16,395 nucleotides of DNA from an uncultured Clostridia bacterium. Its GTDB lineage: Bacteria; Bacillota; Clostridia; Oscillospirales; Acutalibacteraceae. Of this stretch, positions 6,792-13,578 are shown piece after piece. Below the pieces are notes generated by a model, which had not been told where the DNA came from, searched no databases, and was given only the letters and a program-made list of their open reading frames with translations. Location of the stretch: positions 1 through 16,395 of the forward strand of contig CAMUZD010000011.1 of the NCBI GenBank assembly GCA_947165115.1, in the 5' to 3' direction. The translations under genes were made by a program, and so were the position numbers. The stretch's first letter is position 1. Each line of letters begins with the position of its first letter.

Positions 6792-6828
6792 ACCCCGTAA
6801 TTTGAACTTTTCTGTTCGATTACGGGGT
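6792..6828. repeat. Long perfect hairpin near the IS3 remnant
   Basis: ACCCCGTAAT (6792-6801) pairs with ATTACGGGGT (6819-6828), and an inner TGAAC/GTTCG extends the stem to about 15 bp with a six-base loop. Neither side has a strong T-run. It could be a terminator of the IS region or a structured repeat. The rest of 6640-6955 contains no gene that I can support. Confidence 0.6.
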
Positions 6829-6955
6829 CGTCATTTTCTCTTAATCAGTTGACAGTATTGATTTTATGACTCTTTTTATAATCAAACACTTTTACGAAAA
6901 ACCTTTCGTTTTGAACTAAAACCGTCATATATCACACTTTGTATATGTTTGTGTA

Positions 6956-7273
6956 TTATTTTGTTTTATTAACCTTTATCCAATAATCAATTTCATATTG
7001 GCTTGGTGATTTGCATCTGATTGTTGAATGCGGTCTTTCATTGTTATAAAACTCAATATATTTGGCGATGCTAGTTTTAAAGTCATTTATTGATTTATAG
7101 TCGCGAAGATTCAGATTTGCTTTTGAAGTGAAATGATTTTTCTCCGATTCAATCCATGAGTAAAGAGTGCTCCTTGAAACTCCGGTTTCAACAGAAATAT
7201 CGGATATGGATTGCCCATCTAGATATTTGCCAACGAATTCAGTTTTGAATTGTTTGGAATAATGTTTGTTCAT
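6956..7273 (-). pseudogene. Internally deleted IS3-family transposase
   Basis: The 105-residue frame starts with the OrfA-type helix-turn-helix of IS3/IS150 elements (MNKHYSKQFKTEFVGKYLDG, then ISDISVETGVSRSTLYSW at about 22-39). From about residue 50 it continues with the very C-terminus of OrfB, recognisable by YIEFYNNERPHSTIRCKSPSQYE. The whole DDE catalytic core, normally more than 200 residues, is missing, and the join is in frame. It cannot transpose but could still make a DNA-binding peptide. GGAGG sits eight bases before ATG at 7273, and an imperfect palindrome CTCCAA/TTGGAG overlaps that site. Its upstream end is shared with the remnant at 3578-3665. Confidence 0.85.
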
Positions 7274-7368
7274 TTCAATACCTCCAATTTTAATTTGGAG
7301 TGTATTATACTAGATTTTTCCTTGAAAAATAAAGCTTTTATTTAAAGTTGCACAATTGCCCAGTAAAC
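7274..7368 (-). mobile_element. Upstream end of the IS3 remnant
   Basis: Read on the minus strand this carries TTACTGGGCAATTGTGCAAC, CTTTATTTTTCAAGGAAAA and a GTATAATACACT box before the transposase ribosome binding site. The same blocks recur in the second remnant at 3578-3665, which marks them as IS-borne. The outer IS boundary is probably near 7368, five bases from the start of repeat copy 2. No matching inverted end was found on the other side (6830-6955). Confidence 0.6.
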
Positions 7369-7372
7369 ACAT

Positions 7373-7463
7373 ATCAAGTCGATTTCGAACCGTCTTGAGA
7401 AGCGAGGAGGCAATTACTTCCTCTGCATTGAATTCATGGTTAGATATTGACGAAAAAAACAGG
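7373..7463 (+). repeat. 91-bp direct repeat, copy 2
   Basis: It is identical to 386-476 except for two substitutions (T/C at 437/7424 and G/A in the A-run near 469/7456), with no gaps. Here it is bounded by the IS3 end on the left and by a hairpin and the minus-strand mobilisation operon on the right. Together the copies bracket a 7-kb segment starting at tRNA-Val. Confidence 0.85.
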
Positions 7464-7492
7464 CAGTTCATTATGAGCCGCCTGTTTCTTTT
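7452..7492. terminator. Bidirectional terminator at repeat copy 2
   Basis: ACAGGC (7459-7464) pairs with GCCTGT (7480-7485), and an inner GTTC/GAGC stem follows after one mismatch. T-runs lie on both sides: CTTTTTTTA on the plus strand and TTTTTTT on the minus strand. On the minus strand it ends the mobilisation operon, two bases after the small pseudogene. Confidence 0.7.
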
Positions 7493-7493
7493 T

Positions 7494-7778
7494 TTATTCA
7501 GTTGTAGTTTTGGATTGTTTTTCATTCCATTTGTTAACTCTTTCTTGGTATTCCTCAGGTGTTAACTGCCTGACGGATATTATCTCATACTCAACATGAG
7601 GTAAAGGTTTCTTTTCGCAATGCGCGAATTTAGGATAGTTTTGTTTTACCCATTCCGGTGCATTCATTAACCATAGATTGTAAACTTATCCATAGCCCCT
7701 CGTGACTGCTTCATTTAACTCCTCCTTCCTTGTAATATTTTTCGGTTGGACGCGGTCATGGTATTTTATAGTTTGCAT
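7494..7778 (-). pseudogene. Small gene with one in-frame stop, downstream of relaxase
   Basis: From ATG at 7778, with AAGGAG eight bases upstream, the frame reads MQTIKYHDRVQPKNITRKEE and onward for 30 codons. It then meets TAA at codon 31 and continues open, in the same frame, for 63 more protein-like codons (VYNLWLMNAPEWVKQNYPKF, later RQLTPEEYQERVNKW) to the stop at 7494. A single base change would restore a 94-aa protein. I do not recognise the family; Trp/Tyr/Lys content suggests a small soluble protein. It lies 66 bp after the relaxase and just before a terminator, so it is the last gene of that operon. An internal ATG at codon 38 could allow a 57-aa product. Confidence 0.6.
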
Positions 7779-7844
7779 AATAATAACTCCTTAATGCTGC
7801 TATAAATGTATTTCGGGTCTGTCGTAATATTGTTTTGAGAGAAA

Positions 7845-9134
7845 TTACCTCTCATAATAGTTTTTGCGCTGCCTTTCGGCTTCAATGCGGAGATTTTCAC
7901 GGGCTTTTTCGAGCAACGCGGTTACACTTGCCTCACCGAAACCTTGAATCAGCAAATTGTATTTGCCGGCTCTGTCCTTATACGGTTTCATCTCTTCATC
8001 TTTGGATTTGAGACTATCTTCAAGGCTGTTGATTCTGCTCTGTTTTCTGTCAATATCTTCATTTGCTCTTTTGAGTTTTGATTGCAGTTGGAAGTTGTGT
8101 GAAAACAGCGTTCTCGCTTTTTCAATTATCTTGGCAACTATCGGCATAATTCTTTTTCTGTATGCGCCTGCCGTTTCAATTGTTTTCGGATAGGGCAGCA
8201 ATTCCTCGGCATCCGGAAATTCTTCATTAATCATGCCTTTGATTTTTGCCGACTTCTTGGCAATTACTTCGGCTTTCTTCTTGTCCTCATCAATTTTTGC
8301 CGTAAGAGTTTTATCCTTCTCTTCAAGAGCAGATAATGTTTCCTCTTCCTGCATAATCTTGAACTGAGTAACGGATAAGTGTTCCTCGCCGCTGTTTTTC
8401 TCTCCGCGCTCAATGTCGGTATATCCCATACTTCTCATTCCGGCAAAGATATCATCCTGTAATTTGGAATAAGACTTCTTCAGAACGGGTTTGCCGTTTT
8501 TGTTAAGGATTATATTTCCTTTTTCATCTACGGCAGGAGACGATGCCCACTTCTTGCTTGCGCTCACCTGATGAATCACTTCCTTAACCTTGCCTACAAG
8601 AGAAGGATCTTTGCACCGCTTGGAATATCGGATCTCTTTTTCAACTACGGGGATATATACAATATGCAAATGATAATGGTATATATCTTTTCCCAATTCC
8701 TTTGACATTTTGCTGTTTTTCTCATCGGCGTGCATAACGGCAGATAAGATATATTTCTCTCCGCCGATTATCTTTGCCGCGGCTCTGTATGCCGAAGCAT
8801 AAAACTGCTTTGCATACTCATACCCTCCGTGATTGTGAAAGTATGCGCTGTTCACATCAATTATCATTTCCCCGTATTTCTTGGCGTCGGGTTTAAGACC
8901 TCTGGTAGAGATTTCTCCCGATTCGACCATAGAGGCAAATATTGACTCATAATCATCCGCAGGAGTTTTGTAATGATAATTCAGATGCGTTCTTTCGGAT
9001 ACAATATCCGGATTGACATAACTTTCCTTTTTCCTCTCATTGTGCTTTTCGGTATTGCCGATTTGCTTTGCCGTCAGATTGTTGTTCCTGGCTACGATTC
9101 TGTCGACGCCGTCGTTTCTTGCAATGCTTATCAC
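7845..9134 (-). CDS. MobV-family relaxase (Pre/Mob plasmid mobilisation protein)
   Basis: This 429-aa protein nicks oriT and pilots the strand during mobilisation by another element's conjugation machinery. The N-terminus shows the MobV pattern: two RN motifs, then GNTEKHNERK near residues 26-35. The metal-binding motif HADE (near 135) is followed by HYHLHIVYIPV (near 153-163), typical of Pre/Mob. Residues about 270-429 are long charged helices, probably coiled coil. The start is GTG at 9134 with a poor ribosome binding site; an upstream in-frame stop leaves no longer option. Its likely oriT lies 50-90 bp upstream. No type IV secretion gene is visible, so the element would be mobilisable, not self-transmissible. 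Confidence 0.93.
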   Translation of the reverse strand: MISIARNDGVDRIVARNNNLTAKQIGNTEKHNERKKESYVNPDIVSERTHLNYHYKTPADDYESIFASMVESGEISTRGLKPDAKKYGEMIIDVNSAYFHNHGGYEYAKQFYASAYRAAAKIIGGEKYILSAVMHADEKNSKMSKELGKDIYHYHLHIVYIPVVEKEIRYSKRCKDPSLVGKVKEVIHQVSASKKWASSPAVDEKGNIILNKNGKPVLKKSYSKLQDDIFAGMRSMGYTDIERGEKNSGEEHLSVTQFKIMQEEETLSALEEKDKTLTAKIDEDKKKAEVIAKKSAKIKGMINEEFPDAEELLPYPKTIETAGAYRKRIMPIVAKIIEKARTLFSHNFQLQSKLKRANEDIDRKQSRINSLEDSLKSKDEEMKPYKDRAGKYNLLIQGFGEASVTALLEKARENLRIEAERQRKNYYER

Positions 9135-9183
9135 CCACTTTCATATTAAGATTTGTTTTCGCAACGGTTGCGCGGGACTTGCA

Positions 9184-9225
9184 GATACTTTTGGCAAAGT
9201 ATCATAACCCACTATGACACTTTCA
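9184..9225 (-). other. Probable oriT (pMV158-like, MobV type)
   Basis: On the minus strand this reads AGTGTCATAGTGGGTTATGATACTTTGCC in two parts: AAAGTGTCATAGTGGG, then TTATGATACTTTGCC. It closely resembles the pMV158-family oriT core, TATAGTGTG/TTATACTTTACATG, where the slash marks the nick. A perfect 8-bp stem GATACTTT/AAAGTATC (9184-9191 with 9196-9203) lies beside the presumed nick. More hairpins flank it: CGCAAC/GTTGCG at 9160-9172 and GCGAGG/CCTCGC at 9256-9289. Position directly upstream of the relaxase fits. No gene is supported in 9135-9446. Confidence 0.75.
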
Positions 9226-9368
9226 CCCTTCCGGTTGCAAAGTGCCGTGGGCTCTGCGAGGCGGTTTGCGGTTTCTGCGGAAACCTCGCGTATACGGCAT
9301 ATATTTCGCCAGTATTTTGGCTCATATATCCGTATCCGTTTGCCCAAATCTGCGTTTTGAGCAAAGAT

Positions 9369-9442
9369 TAAGCGGTGCCGTTTTTGGCACCGCTTAGCTG
9401 CGCTTACGCGTATTTTTCTTCTTTGGTGCCAAAATCGGCACC
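9369..9442. repeat. Two hairpins sharing the GGTGCC/GGCACC motif
   Basis: TAAGCGGTGCC (9369-9379) and GGCACCGCTTA (9386-9396) form a perfect 11-bp stem. GGTGCC (9425-9430) and GGCACC (9437-9442) form a second 6-bp stem 29 bp away. No adequate T-run follows either stem on either strand, so simple intrinsic termination is doubtful. Four copies of one half-site between parR and oriT suggest protein binding or an oriT-associated structure. Confidence 0.65.
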
Positions 9443-9446
9443 GTCA

Positions 9447-9776
9447 TCAGAACATATCGAGCACGTCAAGAACATCGGCTTCATTCAGTGCCAGCTGTTC
9501 TTCTGTCAGCTCGGGTATATCCGCTGTATCATTTTCGTTACTGTTATCCGATACAACAACGGATATATTTTTGATTTCATCACGGATTACTTCCCTGATA
9601 TCATCGAGCAACGCGTTATTGCTCTCACAGTGTATCCTTCCGAGAATAGCTTCAATGATGAATTCATTTCTTGAGAATGAATCATCATTTTTCCGCTCAT
9701 TAAAGAAATCGATAATTTCTTTCTGTTTTTGCTTGTTCGGATTCATCCTCAGGTTGATACGGTATTCGTTTTTCAT
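9447..9776 (-). CDS. ParR-like partition adaptor protein
   Basis: This 109-aa protein overlaps the ParM stop codon by ATGA, the usual order of type II plasmid partition operons (parM then parR). Residues 4-47 (YRINLRMNPNKQKQKEIIDF, then FSRNEFIIEAILGRI) look like a ribbon-helix-helix DNA-binding fold: one beta-strand and two helices. The middle is acidic and the end is hydrophobic-acidic (ADVLDVLDMF), which fits a tail that contacts the ParM filament. It should bind a centromere-like site and couple DNA to ParM. Its own ribosome binding site is weak, so translation is probably coupled. Sequence similarity to named ParR proteins was not checked; the call rests on fold pattern and context. Confidence 0.75.
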   Translation of the reverse strand: MKNEYRINLRMNPNKQKQKEIIDFFNERKNDDSFSRNEFIIEAILGRIHCESNNALLDDIREVIRDEIKNISVVVSDNSNENDTADIPELTEEQLALNEADVLDVLDMF

Positions 9777-10699
9777 AATCTGCCGTTCCGTATCTGAACA
9801 TCTGCGAGATATTCATAACCTTTTGCCGCTGCGCAGATATCATTGGCGATTTTCACTCTGTCGGGGTTATACCTGTAAAAGTTCTTTACCAGGCATCCGC
9901 CGCCACCGGTTATATACAGATTCATTGTATTCTCGTCATAACCGTGCTCGCGTAACCGTCGAAAGATATCGTCAACATAATTCTTTGCCGTGGCTTTTAT
10001 GAGCTTCAGATCTGCGGGAGCGATATCGGCAGAGCCGGTTATCAGTATTTCATCAATAATACTGTCATGCAGTTCCCTCTGTGTTTTTCTCATAAACTCT
10101 TCACGGATTGCGAGCGTCGCCTGATAGGTTCCGAATTTCTCGGTGAACATCTTTCCCGCCTGGGGTTTGCCGTCAATCATATACAGCACATTCATAGTGC
10201 CGTTACCGATATCGGCAACCATATTCACGCCTTTTAGCGCGGATGCAAACTTTGCTATGGCGGCATAACCTTGGGGATAGATACTTGCTCCGGTAATCTT
10301 AACGGAATACTTGACCGAATCAAATACAAATTCAACCTCGGTATTCTGCAACAGATATTCCCTGAACCGTTCTTTCTGCCCCGATGTCCAGGTCAGCGGC
10401 AGACCGGCGGCGATGTGAACCGTTGCGGATGTGAAATTCATATCTCTGAGTTCCATTGCGATTGCCGCGAGAGTGAGAGCGTAATAGTCGCCGTCGAGGT
10501 CTTTACTTGCGACAAATTCTTTATGCCCTTCGCCGATCAGATAATACCTGCCGTTATATACAAGCATATCCTTTGTGAAAAGCGGCTCATAATCATAAGC
10601 CGCCAGCCCTGCCCGAAAGCAATGGTTGGCGGTTTTGATATTTCCGTATCCGTGGTCAATTCCGATAATCAGCAGATTTCTGTCTTCGTTATATATCAT
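9773..10699 (-). CDS. ParM/StbA-like actin-family plasmid segregation ATPase
   Basis: This 308-aa actin-like ATPase polymerises to push plasmid copies apart. Actin-fold motifs are present in order: phosphate-1 loop DHGYGNIK (15-22), phosphate-2 loop DIGNGT (163-168) and adenosine motif TGGGG (264-268). Length is typical of ParM. ATG at 10699 is preferred because GGAG lies seven bases upstream; another in-frame ATG at 10705 is only about one base from the same site. It is the first gene of the partition operon, with parR overlapping by 4 bp. The 220 bp upstream hold repeats that could be the centromere and operator. Such a gene in a chromosome-like context points to an integrated plasmid or mobilisable element. 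Confidence 0.92.
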   Translation of the reverse strand: MIYNEDRNLLIIGIDHGYGNIKTANHCFRAGLAAYDYEPLFTKDMLVYNGRYYLIGEGHKEFVASKDLDGDYYALTLAAIAMELRDMNFTSATVHIAAGLPLTWTSGQKERFREYLLQNTEVEFVFDSVKYSVKITGASIYPQGYAAIAKFASALKGVNMVADIGNGTMNVLYMIDGKPQAGKMFTEKFGTYQATLAIREEFMRKTQRELHDSIIDEILITGSADIAPADLKLIKATAKNYVDDIFRRLREHGYDENTMNLYITGGGGCLVKNFYRYNPDRVKIANDICAAAKGYEYLADVQIRNGRL

Positions 10700-10756
10700 A
10701 CTCATTCTCCTTTCCGGGCGCAGACATTACGCAGATTTGCCTTTGCCCTGATTTTC

Positions 10757-10841
10757 ATATTTCAGTTTCCGCAGAACCGTGATTTGTGATTTCCGGATAC
10801 CATTTAAAGAGTTATCCGAACAGCGGAAACCGTTGAAATAT
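10757..10841. repeat. Nested inverted repeats upstream of parM
   Basis: ATATTTCAGTTTCCG (10757-10771) is inverted at 10824-10841, where the copy has three extra bases. Inside it CGGATA (10794-10799) is inverted as TATCCG (10813-10818). The placement just before the ParM gene suggests an operator or a parC-type centromere bound by ParR. There is no gene between 10706 and 10919. Confidence 0.6.
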
Positions 10842-10863
10842 ATGGGAAAATGGATATGAGTTG

Positions 10864-10895
10864 TTGAAAATGCCCTTGAAAATGCAAGAAAATGC
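10864..10895. repeat. Three short direct repeats (iteron-like)
   Basis: TTGAAAATGC at 10864-10873 and 10876-10885, then AAGAAAATGC at 10886-10895, with 12- and 10-base spacing. Spacing close to one helical turn fits co-operative binding by a ribbon-helix-helix protein such as the ParR candidate. It could also be a remnant of replication iterons; no replication gene is nearby. Confidence 0.6.
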
Positions 10896-10919
10896 TTTTT
10901 TGTTAGTATTGATATGCTT

Positions 10920-11945
10920 TCAGTCAATAATGGCTCGAATTCTGTTTTCAAGTCTTATTGGTATATCATCTTCTGTCTTCCACATAATAGTATTTTTTTG
11001 AGCGATATCAAAGTGTAACTGTACGCCGTCACGGCAAAGTTGTATTACAGGCATATTAAGACCCATTGCATATCCTTCTTCAAAATATGCTCCGTTGTTT
11101 TGATGTGTTAAATCCACAACAACAAATTTACTGTCACGGATGTGTTTAAGTAATTCGGGCGTAATAAAATTTATATGCTCAACTTCATCAATAAAAACAG
11201 CATTATATCCTGCATTACTAATGCCTTTACGGATTGCTTCTCGCAAGGGAAGCGTATCTTCGCCAAACTTCATTGCTACAAATGCATTTTGCCCGTTTGA
11301 TATGTTCTTTTGCAATTCTTCAATGCGACCATAACCTTTTGGCATTAATGTAAGTTTTACTCCATCCTCATCACGAATATGTAAATAGTCCACTACATAT
11401 CCACTTTCTTTCAGACAATCCAGCATATAGTCTGCTTCTTTTAAACAATCCGTAATGCCACGCCATTCTATTTTATTATTTGTCTTTTTTTCCTTTCTGT
11501 CAACAAACAACAAACTGAATATAGCATTATTATCTAAGCATACAGTTTGACCTATATGTTTTGAAAAAGAATAAGTTTTAAGTAGTATGTAATCTACACG
11601 ATCAGAAAATGATTTGGGATACCATTTTTCAATTAAATCGATATCCATATGAACAGGAAGCCCATGAGTTATGTCGCCTTTTTCGAACTCTTTTTTGTAT
11701 TCGTCACATTTTTCTTTACCTAAGGTTGTATGATATCGGCGTTCTGATTCTTCTTGATGGCCAAGAAAACGTTTGTAAAAAAGATACGAGGCCAACATAT
11801 TGTTGTTTATGAGACTAAAACTATCTGAAGTTAATTCATATCTGCCACATATAGGACAGTCGTAAAACACTTTATCAGAACTATAATCCGAATAGCTTTC
11901 ACATCGGTTTCCACACACAGGGCAATCTTTTAATTCTTTTGACAT
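10920..11945 (-). CDS. Zinc-ribbon protein with NDT/TIR-like C-terminal domain
   Basis: This 341-aa protein is probably a nucleotide-targeting effector. The N-terminus holds a zinc ribbon: CPVC (8-11) and CPIC (30-33), with a further C15. The middle (about 50-210) is not recognised. The C-terminal domain (219-341) starts NAFVAMKFGED and contains FVVVDLT (274-280) and GAYFEEGYAMGL (286-297), ending the core with MPVIQLC. This pattern belongs to the Rossmann-like group containing nucleoside 2-deoxyribosyltransferase and TIR domains. The conserved glutamate of the YFEEGYA motif (E289/E290) is the likely catalytic residue. Known relatives cleave N-glycosidic bonds of nucleosides or NAD+. AGGAG lies eight bases before ATG at 11945. 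It follows the 459-aa gene by 48 bp on the same strand, probably as one unit. Antiviral function is inferred. Confidence 0.8.
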   Translation of the reverse strand: MSKELKDCPVCGNRCESYSDYSSDKVFYDCPICGRYELTSDSFSLINNNMLASYLFYKRFLGHQEESERRYHTTLGKEKCDEYKKEFEKGDITHGLPVHMDIDLIEKWYPKSFSDRVDYILLKTYSFSKHIGQTVCLDNNAIFSLLFVDRKEKKTNNKIEWRGITDCLKEADYMLDCLKESGYVVDYLHIRDEDGVKLTLMPKGYGRIEELQKNISNGQNAFVAMKFGEDTLPLREAIRKGISNAGYNAVFIDEVEHINFITPELLKHIRDSKFVVVDLTHQNNGAYFEEGYAMGLNMPVIQLCRDGVQLHFDIAQKNTIMWKTEDDIPIRLENRIRAIID

Positions 11946-11993
11946 ACTTCATTCTCCTGCAACTAAACAGTATTATCCTAAATCCATTGTAGA

Positions 11994-13373
11994 TCAGATT
12001 TTATATTTTTCCGCTTGCCTATTCAACTTCCATAGAAAATATCCATTGTGTTCATGAACATCAGTAAAGTACTTTGAAACATCCGTAAATCCTTTTACAA
12101 ATGCGCAAGCTGCACCTATGGCAGTAATACCTCCAGTAGCAAAACTGGCAATAAGACTTCCAGTCATAGAAACCAAATCCAGTTTAAGCGTTCGAGATAT
12201 CTTTCTGTATTCTTTTTCAACTTCTTGAACCTGTATAGTATTTAATTCATATGAAATTGCATCAATTTTTCGACGCAAACTCTCAGCATCGGAACAAGAA
12301 TCCAAACTTAACAGTTTTGAATTTAATTCTGTTCTAAAGTTTTGAAATGCATCCCCATAGTTGCTACGAATTGATATTAAGTCTTGCATAAGAATTCTAT
12401 TCGTTATTGGCAGATCAATGGAAAGCCCCATTGTTGCTAATTCTGCTTCTTTAGATGGTTGATCGATAACCATATTTAAGGTTTTGGAAACAATGTTTGA
12501 CTGCGTAAGATACATACATCCGCACATTTTCGAAAATATAAGTTCTTTATAAATCTTATCAAAGCATGTGTTTGCTGCTTGATTTACAGATTGATTTATC
12601 CAAGCGGCAAATTCTCTTTTAGATATTGAATCTGCCGGCCTGTACCCAAATTTTGCTTTCCCGCTTTTTTCATCATAATCAAAAATCTTAGTTATCCAAT
12701 ATTGATAAATATGGCCTGTAAGACAATCTTCATCTGTAAACTCGATTAAAATCCTTGTTCCTAAATGCAGGCTTTCTTCATCTACGACAATTAAGCCTTT
12801 TTCAGTTGGTTCTAAGTTTTTTACATGAGCAATTGAACGATAGTAATCAAGAATATTCTTCGGAATAACATCAGAAAAAGCCGTTGGAGAATAAAGAATT
12901 GGTATTTCTGCTCTTTCATGGATACGTGATAATGGTACCATTACAACAAAACCGGCGTCTATTAAAGGAGTGATACAGACAATATAATCTATCAAATCGC
13001 ACAAATTGTTTTTATTAACCTTTTCGTGTGTTGTAAAACCTATGAGTTTCTCTGTGGCTTCAGAAAAAGACGACTTTGGTTCTGCAAGATTGAAAATAGG
13101 ATCCGGGATAACGACTTGATCCATGTATAAAATTAACTGTTTATACATATCTTCTGTCGGTAATTCTTTACACGACTCTATACAAATATTAAGTTTGTTA
13201 TAATCATTTCTAATTTCGCCCTGAATTGTGTCAACATTTGATAGTATATATTCACGATATTTCTGAAGCTCGTTGTAAAGATCGTTATCAGAATACATAC
13301 TATACTTATTATCAAGAGATGTCGAATTAAATAGAAAGCTATTTTTAAGATATTCTAAGGATTTTTTTGACAT
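11994..13373 (-). CDS. 459-aa protein of unknown family with C-terminal hydrophobic segment
   Basis: I do not recognise this protein. It is mostly soluble-looking and acidic for about 330 residues, then has a likely coiled-coil stretch (about 345-395). A glycine/alanine-rich hydrophobic segment follows at about 400-428 (LVSMTGSLIASFATGGITAI and AACAFVKGF), then a short charged tail. The segment is long enough to enter a membrane and resembles glycine-zipper sequences, so membrane association is possible. There is no signal peptide. AGAGG lies six bases before ATG at 13373. It sits between the radical-SAM gene (146 bp gap) and the NDT/TIR-like gene (48 bp gap), so it may be the sensor or membrane partner of the latter. 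All function statements here are inferred from position. Confidence 0.82.
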   Translation of the reverse strand: MSKKSLEYLKNSFLFNSTSLDNKYSMYSDNDLYNELQKYREYILSNVDTIQGEIRNDYNKLNICIESCKELPTEDMYKQLILYMDQVVIPDPIFNLAEPKSSFSEATEKLIGFTTHEKVNKNNLCDLIDYIVCITPLIDAGFVVMVPLSRIHERAEIPILYSPTAFSDVIPKNILDYYRSIAHVKNLEPTEKGLIVVDEESLHLGTRILIEFTDEDCLTGHIYQYWITKIFDYDEKSGKAKFGYRPADSISKREFAAWINQSVNQAANTCFDKIYKELIFSKMCGCMYLTQSNIVSKTLNMVIDQPSKEAELATMGLSIDLPITNRILMQDLISIRSNYGDAFQNFRTELNSKLLSLDSCSDAESLRRKIDAISYELNTIQVQEVEKEYRKISRTLKLDLVSMTGSLIASFATGGITAIGAACAFVKGFTDVSKYFTDVHEHNGYFLWKLNRQAEKYKI

Positions 13374-13437
13374 AAAAAACCTCTTTTTTGAAATTATTAG
13401 TTATTTCTTTAACTCCCGCTTACATAAACCTCTTGAA

Positions 13438-13578
13438 CTAATCCGGTGTCATTTTTTTGCCATTATCCAGTTGCGTGATATGCCATTCATCACCATTATA
13501 AATGCAGAAAGTGGATAGCTCAAGAGATTGTTCCTGATTTAATATGATAATCCTTATTGTTTTTTTGGCAATAATCAA
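13438..13578 (-). CDS. Possible short frame or gene remnant after the radical-SAM gene
   Basis: In a shifted frame overlapping the radical-SAM 3' end, the minus strand stays open from TTG at 13578 to TAG at 13438 (46 codons). Beyond the radical-SAM stop the translation looks protein-like: LELSTFCIYNGDEW, then QLDNGKKMTPD. No ribosome binding site precedes it. It may be the tail of a gene lost by deletion, or a frameshifted extension of the neighbour. Confidence 0.25.
   Translation of the reverse strand: MIIAKKTIRIIILNQEQSLELSTFCIYNGDEWHITQLDNGKKMTPD

Noticed and set aside
7310..7525. Minus-strand 71-residue frame and plus-strand 69-residue frame over repeat copy 2.
   Set aside because: The two frames overlap on opposite strands across a repeat and a terminator, and the equivalent frame in copy 1 is not maintained.
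9141..9347. 68-residue minus-strand frame upstream of the relaxase (and the opposing 72-residue plus-strand frame).
   Set aside because: Both cross the oriT hairpins and nick region; the open frames are a by-product of its GC-rich inverted repeats. There is no ribosome binding site and no protein-like pattern.
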